Shown here: piece by piece, positions 59,590-64,000 of the stretch | How the letters are laid out: the number at the start of each line of letters is the position of its first letter | Numbering within the stretch: position 1 is the first letter of the stretch | Assembly (NCBI GenBank): GCA_027257055.1 | Contig: JAPVLO010000885.1 | Location: forward strand, 124,001 to 188,000 | From: Cephalopachus bancanus | Taxonomy: Eukaryota > Chordata > Mammalia > Primates > Tarsiidae | Direction: 5' to 3' | DNA: 64,000 nt | The notes under the pieces: model-generated | Database searches by the model: none | What the model was told of the DNA's origin: nothing | Seen by the model: the letters and a program-made list of their open reading frames with translations, nothing else | Position numbers and translations under genes: made by a program

Positions 59590-59762
59590 GCTATAGTCTG
59601 AATGTTTGTGTCCACCCAACATGTATATGTTGAAACTTAGTCACCAATGTGATGATATTAGGAGGTAGGGTCTTCAGAGGTAATTAGTTCCCTAATAAAA
59701 GAAGACAGAGAGCCACCTTGTCTTCTGCTATGTGAGGTTGCAGCAAGAAGTATCTTGGAAGA
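59590..59762 (+). mobile_element. MaLR LTR, truncated
   Basis: Plus-strand 5' part of an MLT1/MST-type LTR: GCTATAGTCTGAATGTTTGT, CATGTATATGTTGAAACTTA, AGGAGGTAGGGTCTTCAGAG, GCTATGTGAGGTTGCAGCAA. It breaks off before the LTR end. Confidence 0.85.
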
Positions 59763-60462
59763 ACTGGTTAGAGAAATGAAAGGGCATTGTAGTATTATCT
59801 TACATTTTGGTTTTGCTAATTCTAAACATAGCTGCATTAATTACGTAAAAATTCACTTATTACACTACTTGAAAGGACATAACATGGATTTAATATACCC
59901 AATGAGCAGCCATTTTAACATTGCCTAAATCTCATGTTTTTCTAGCAGTTCACTTAACTTACCCTCTAATCACTAACCAAGGACAGAACCAGTTTCTCAG
60001 AGGTAGCTATTGATAATTGTTTTACAACCCCTTTCCCCAGTTTTTGTGCTAATTAATTAGCTTTCGCATGTCAAGTATTTGCCTTCACCCACAAGACCCA
60101 AGTTAACTTAATCAGCCCTTTGTGACCTTCATGACACAGACAGACTCCATCACCATGGCGGTAGTCATGTGACTAATCCACCCATCTGCCTGCTGTTCAT
60201 CACCCAACGTCAGTACCTATGCTTACCTGCCCATTTGTGATGATGTGGAGCAGACCACTAGCCAATCAGCTTAATGATTTCCCCCATCAAAGGGAAGGAT
60301 TAAAAGCATTCAAACTTGAGGAGCCAGCCACCATTGCTTTACTAAATTCTGATGTGGCCATGTACTCTTTGAGCTATGGCTGCCACCATGTTTCCCTAAG
60401 CTTTGACCCCCTCTCCTACCATGGAGAGATGTCTCTCTCTCTCTCCATCCAAAGACCAGAGA
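59763..60462. other. Unassigned, LTR-like at 60120-60460
   Basis: The stretch contains a CCAAT-type box (AGCCAATCAG, about 60260), a weak TATA-like GGATTAAAAGC (60296) and a CT repeat (60430-60446). This could be an ERV LTR, but I cannot name it and see no clean TG...CA ends. Confidence 0.35.
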
Positions 60463-60848
60463 ATACACAATCTACACATCACCACAAGGGACGTATTCCA
60501 AGATCGACCACATTATCGGCCATAAATCAAGCATAAGCAAATTTAAAAGGGCCAAAATTCTACCATGCACCTTCTCAGACCACAGTGGAATAAAAATAAA
60601 TATCGACACCAACAAGGTCCCCCCAAAACCCACAAGGACATGGTCACTAAACAGCACGATGCTAAACAACTCCTGGATCAATGATGAAATCTAAACAAAG
60701 ATCAAAAGATACCTGGAAACAAATAAAAATGAAGAAACATCTTATCAAAATCTCTGGGATGCCTTAAAAGCTGTAGTAAGAGGGGAATTTATATCCCTAC
60801 AAACACACATGAAGAAAATGGAAGGAGCACAAATTAATAGCCTAACAA
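60463..60848 (+). mobile_element. Internal L1 ORF2 fragment without a 3' end
   Basis: Encodes the end of the endonuclease and the linker: RIHNLHITTRDVFQDRPH-like codons, HIIGHKSSISKFKRAKILP, CTFSDHSGIKINIDTNKVPP and [16 protein letters not shown] in broken frames. It stops at LTNS with no 3' UTR or A tail and runs straight into MIR sequence. Compare 18155-18530 in the longer L1. Confidence 0.88.
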
Positions 60849-60965
60849 ATTCTGTTTCTTTATCAGCAAAATATGGATGATGATAATGCTTATCTTGTAA
60901 AGGGTGGTTTGAAAATTTAATTAATTAGGTTAAGTGGCTGACATTTAATAAGCGATTGAGAATGT
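60849..60965 (+). mobile_element. MIR SINE fragment
   Basis: CTGTTTCTTTATCAGCAAAA, then ATGGATGATGATAATGC, GGCTGACATTTAATAAGCG match the plus-strand MIR second half. The first half is missing; the L1 piece replaces it. Confidence 0.75.
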
Positions 60966-63745
60966 TAGCCCTACTTTCCACTTCTCGAAGCTAAAGCAAG
61001 TAATATGTCCAAAAGAGAAGACTCTTAAACAGTGGACAAGTATAAACCAACAATGACTTCCATGTGTCCAGATGAATTCTACATCTTCTGGAATTTTCAG
61101 CCAAACAAACAAATATTATAATATTGTCAGGAGCATTCCCTTTAATACCGAGAAAAGTAATTTTAATATTCCAAGAAAAACATTTCAGTTCATTAATCCT
61201 CATGTATTTTCTAAGTAAGCTATTCAGTTGTCTTTGTTTTAAATTATCCATAGGTAATATTGTGTGGTTTCATTTTATTGTTCATATTATGCCTTAAAAT
61301 AAAATTATTCAAATTTGATCTTAATATGCAAACAAAGCTACTTTTCCCTTTTGCCCATCATGGCTTATTATTAAAAAAGATAGAGTTTGCTTTATTTTGA
61401 AAAGCAATATAACCTCCTCCATTATGTTTAAATACTATCTGTAAAGTATAGAATTTAGTTTCTATGGTACTTTTTCTCACTGGTTAGCTCATTCATACAG
61501 CAAACACAGATCCATGCTATGAATTGCAAACCCAAGACAGAATGAGTAAGTACCAAAGCTTGTAACATAAAAACATTCCCACTGGCCCATCAATTTTTTG
61601 TTTAAGTTAAACAATGGTCAAATCCCATTAATTATGTTACTTTAAATTGAATAGTCATTTGGTTAATCTTAGAAGATCAAAACTAAAATGGTAATAGTCA
61701 ATAAATCTTCAAATTGTGATAGTTTGCACTCTATAAAACTTGTGATTTGTGCCAAAAACTAGATGCACAATAGATATGTCCTGTAAAATTCCAACATGTA
61801 ATTTACTCATTACACAGGAGTGCATTTTTGAAAAATAATAATCAGATTGGAAAATAGCAATCTCTTATAGATAGCCTGAAGTTGTTGATTTTAAAATTTT
61901 AGGTAAGTTGAGGTAACAAAACACTTTGGTTCATTATTTTGTTTTCAAAGGGTCAAATGATGTAACTAACATGTCAACACTCATATTCAAATAGCTTTTG
62001 GCATTAAATGTATAAACTGTAAGTACTTTTAAAATATTATCTTGGTTAAAAATGGGGGGGCAGAGTTAAAAGGAAAAAACCTTCGACAAGTAAGTAATCT
62101 TAGTGCTTGAATATATATATTTTTTTTAAATGTTAGTGTGAGGGGAACATGTGAGGATTTGCTACATTGGTTTATTGCATAAAGACAAAGTTTGGGCTTC
62201 TGACTAGTTCTTCCCTCCACCACAGTGCTGGAGATGGTACTCAGTGGATGGTTTGGTGTCTCTTATACCCTCTCCTTCTTTATTAAAAAAAAATCACATA
62301 TGCTTTTGCCAGGCTTTGAGATCTAACATGGTTGTCAGGCTGGATGAAGAGGATCCCTCTTGAACACTTGCTTTTGCTGTTCCTAGCCAAGAAGAAGAAG
62401 GTCGTTAACATAGTCAACCTTGACTACACTTCCAGTGACAATATCTGCCTGCTAGGATGCACAGTGAAATGGCCTACTGTGGCTACACTGGTCTTACCAT
62501 GCCAATCCTAGCCTGAAGACTGATTCATTTGGTTGTGAAACTTTATCTCTATACTCTATTTTCTAAATTCTCCAATAACTTTATCCAGTTACCTTAGGTG
62601 GGCAACACTTTACAGTGAGTAAAATGTAATTATCTTGTTATTCATTTGTAACTTCAGATACAGAACAATCATAAACTAGGTAAGGAAAAGGGAATTAAAA
62701 TGGAACTTTTGAACTGATAAGCAATAACCACTCAGTAATGAGTTATGATTTATCTTTTTTAGGATACCAGCTCTTCTCCTTATTTCCTAGACAACTGTTT
62801 GCTTTGAAGGACAAATGTTTTTATTCTATATCCTTCTAACTTTTTGACTGTCTTCTGACTGCCTATCTTTTGAGGCATCCTCTCTCTATAATGAAAGGGT
62901 AAAATTATGTTTTCACTACTATTAAATTTTCATTGGGTCTGAAAACTGAAAGAGAATCATATCTGGGAATAGGAACTCTTGAGATTTATTTCCAGTTTCA
63001 TTGCTGGTTGTGACACTTAAGACAACTCATTTACATTCTTTTATACTCTCATTTACAATGTGCTCATGCACTTGCAGTCTCTGTCACCAAAGTACAGGCA
63101 GTAAGAGATTTCCATCTAAAGAAGATGAAAATTGGAAATGAATGATCTCACCAGAGGCAAACATGGACATGCAGACAAAGAGACTAGCTCAGGTCTTTGG
63201 GTCTCCATATAATACCTCATTTATTCTTTAAAAACTCTGAAATGCTGTCAACCACTAAGGTGGCTTTCCTTGAGCTCATAGTGAAAACTAAGAATGATAC
63301 AGCAACAATTAACACATAAATACTTTTTCCTAAAACAATCAATAAATATACTAACTCAAACATTTTTTTAAAACTAATTTTTTCCGTCTGTCATGTACTC
63401 ATTTGAGTGGAGTTCAAGAATACTGACTATTTGGCACCTTGCTTCATGTCCATCCTCATTGTCAGAATGCACACACATCTTATTCTTGTATAGATAAGTG
63501 GTCAACCAGCCAGATATATGCACTGAAGGTAGTAGGCAAATCCACAAATGAAAAGCAAAGGTTATCCTTTGCTGCTCACCAAAAAATATTATTTTTGCAG
63601 CTTAATTGTGCCTCATAAAAGCATGTTCATGGACTACATACTTTGAGTGAAGGAACAAAATGACTCACTTTTCAAAGAGGAGATGAGAACAGATCCAAAT
63701 CCCTCCTACCAGATGTAAAATATCCTGACCATCTTACAGTTAACA
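60966..63745. other. Unassigned sequence
   Basis: No gene or strong repeat. At 62120-62200 GAGGGGAACATGTGAGGATT and GCTACATTGGTTTATTGC hint at an antisense L1 3' end. 62330-62520 is a more GC-rich patch without recognised identity. Confidence 0.4.
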
Positions 63746-63747
63746 TT

Positions 63748-63942
63748 TTTAGCAGCTATCATATGCTAAATGTTTTGTTGAGATTATTTGACTTGATCCT
63801 CACAAAAACCCTGATAAGCAGGTCAAATCATCATCCCCATTTTACAGAAGAAACTGAATTGAAACTACATAAAGTAATTTACTCTGGATAAACCAACAGA
63901 ACCAGAACAATTTGATCCCATACCCTGCCTTCTTAACCACAC
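63748..63942 (-). mobile_element. MIR SINE fossil
   Basis: Reverse-complement MIR: TTGATCCTCACAAAAACCCT, CATCCCCATTTTACAGAAGA, GAAACTGAATTGAAACTAC. Confidence 0.85.
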
Positions 63943-64000
63943 TATTATCTCCTATGCCTATTTGGCTTTCTGTCCTCCATTTTCCTGGTTAAGGAGTTGG

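Noticed and set aside
62330..62520. GC-richer patch with AAGAAGAAGAAGG as a possible exon or retrocopy
   Set aside because: I could not match it to any protein in any frame and it has no clear boundaries.

Overview
The window is mammalian nuclear DNA, AT-rich and CpG-poor, with no intact protein-coding gene, no RNA gene and no host exon that I can support. About twenty Alu-type SINEs (dimeric, 7SL-derived) place it in a primate. Two Alus (34234-34533 and 50946-51215) look like the old AluJ type. The rest belong to a derived type with its own signature: an ATTTATTGTAGAG-type middle, a GCCACCGAGCC head (seen on the reverse strand), and CCAACTC before the A tail. This is not the strepsirrhine (lemur/galago) Alu type as I remember it, and not anthropoid AluS/AluY. 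A tarsier-like haplorrhine fits best. That is inference, not proof.

Layout. 1-7.5 kb: mostly unassigned AT-rich sequence, MIR fossils and four Alus. 7.6-10.75 kb: a 5'-inverted L1 holding three Alus. 10.8-13.4 kb: an ancient L1 split by a Tc/mariner-type DNA transposon and an Alu. 14.1-14.6 kb: two Alus, one internally deleted and one with a duplicated head. 14.65-21.08 kb: an almost end-to-end L1 (5' UTR, ORF1, ORF2, 3' UTR) between target-site duplications, with two later Alus and an ORF2 deletion. 22.6-23.4, 29.2-30.4, 31.6-32.8 and 44.2-46.35 kb: long L2 fossils. 25.7-27.9 kb: an L2 containing an RPSA processed pseudogene, which itself contains a solo LTR and an Alu. 30.4-34.5 kb: a Charlie-type hAT, two young Alus, a MaLR LTR and an AluJ. 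35.94-37.23 kb: a second 5'-inverted L1. 38.6-39.8 kb: a long ERV LTR. 40.6-41.1 and 49.0-49.6 kb: two copies of one mariner-type element with transposase remnants. 42.7-43.35 kb: a well-preserved hAT element with a perfect 8-bp target duplication and an internal minisatellite. 43.7-44.07 and 59.6-59.76 kb: MaLR LTRs. 53.75-54.13 kb: a truncated L1 3' end. 60.46-60.85 kb: an L1 ORF2 piece lacking a 3' end, next to LTR-like sequence. 61-64 kb: unassigned sequence with a MIR.

Nothing here works as a pathway. The history is layered insertion: MIR and L2 first, then old L1, MaLR and DNA transposons, then lineage L1s, the RPSA retrocopy, the hAT and mariner elements, and finally Alus. The insertions are still dateable relative to each other because many target-site duplications survive. 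I found no new functional system. The best candidates for follow-up are the hAT element, the mariner pair, the nested RPSA locus and the two inverted L1s.
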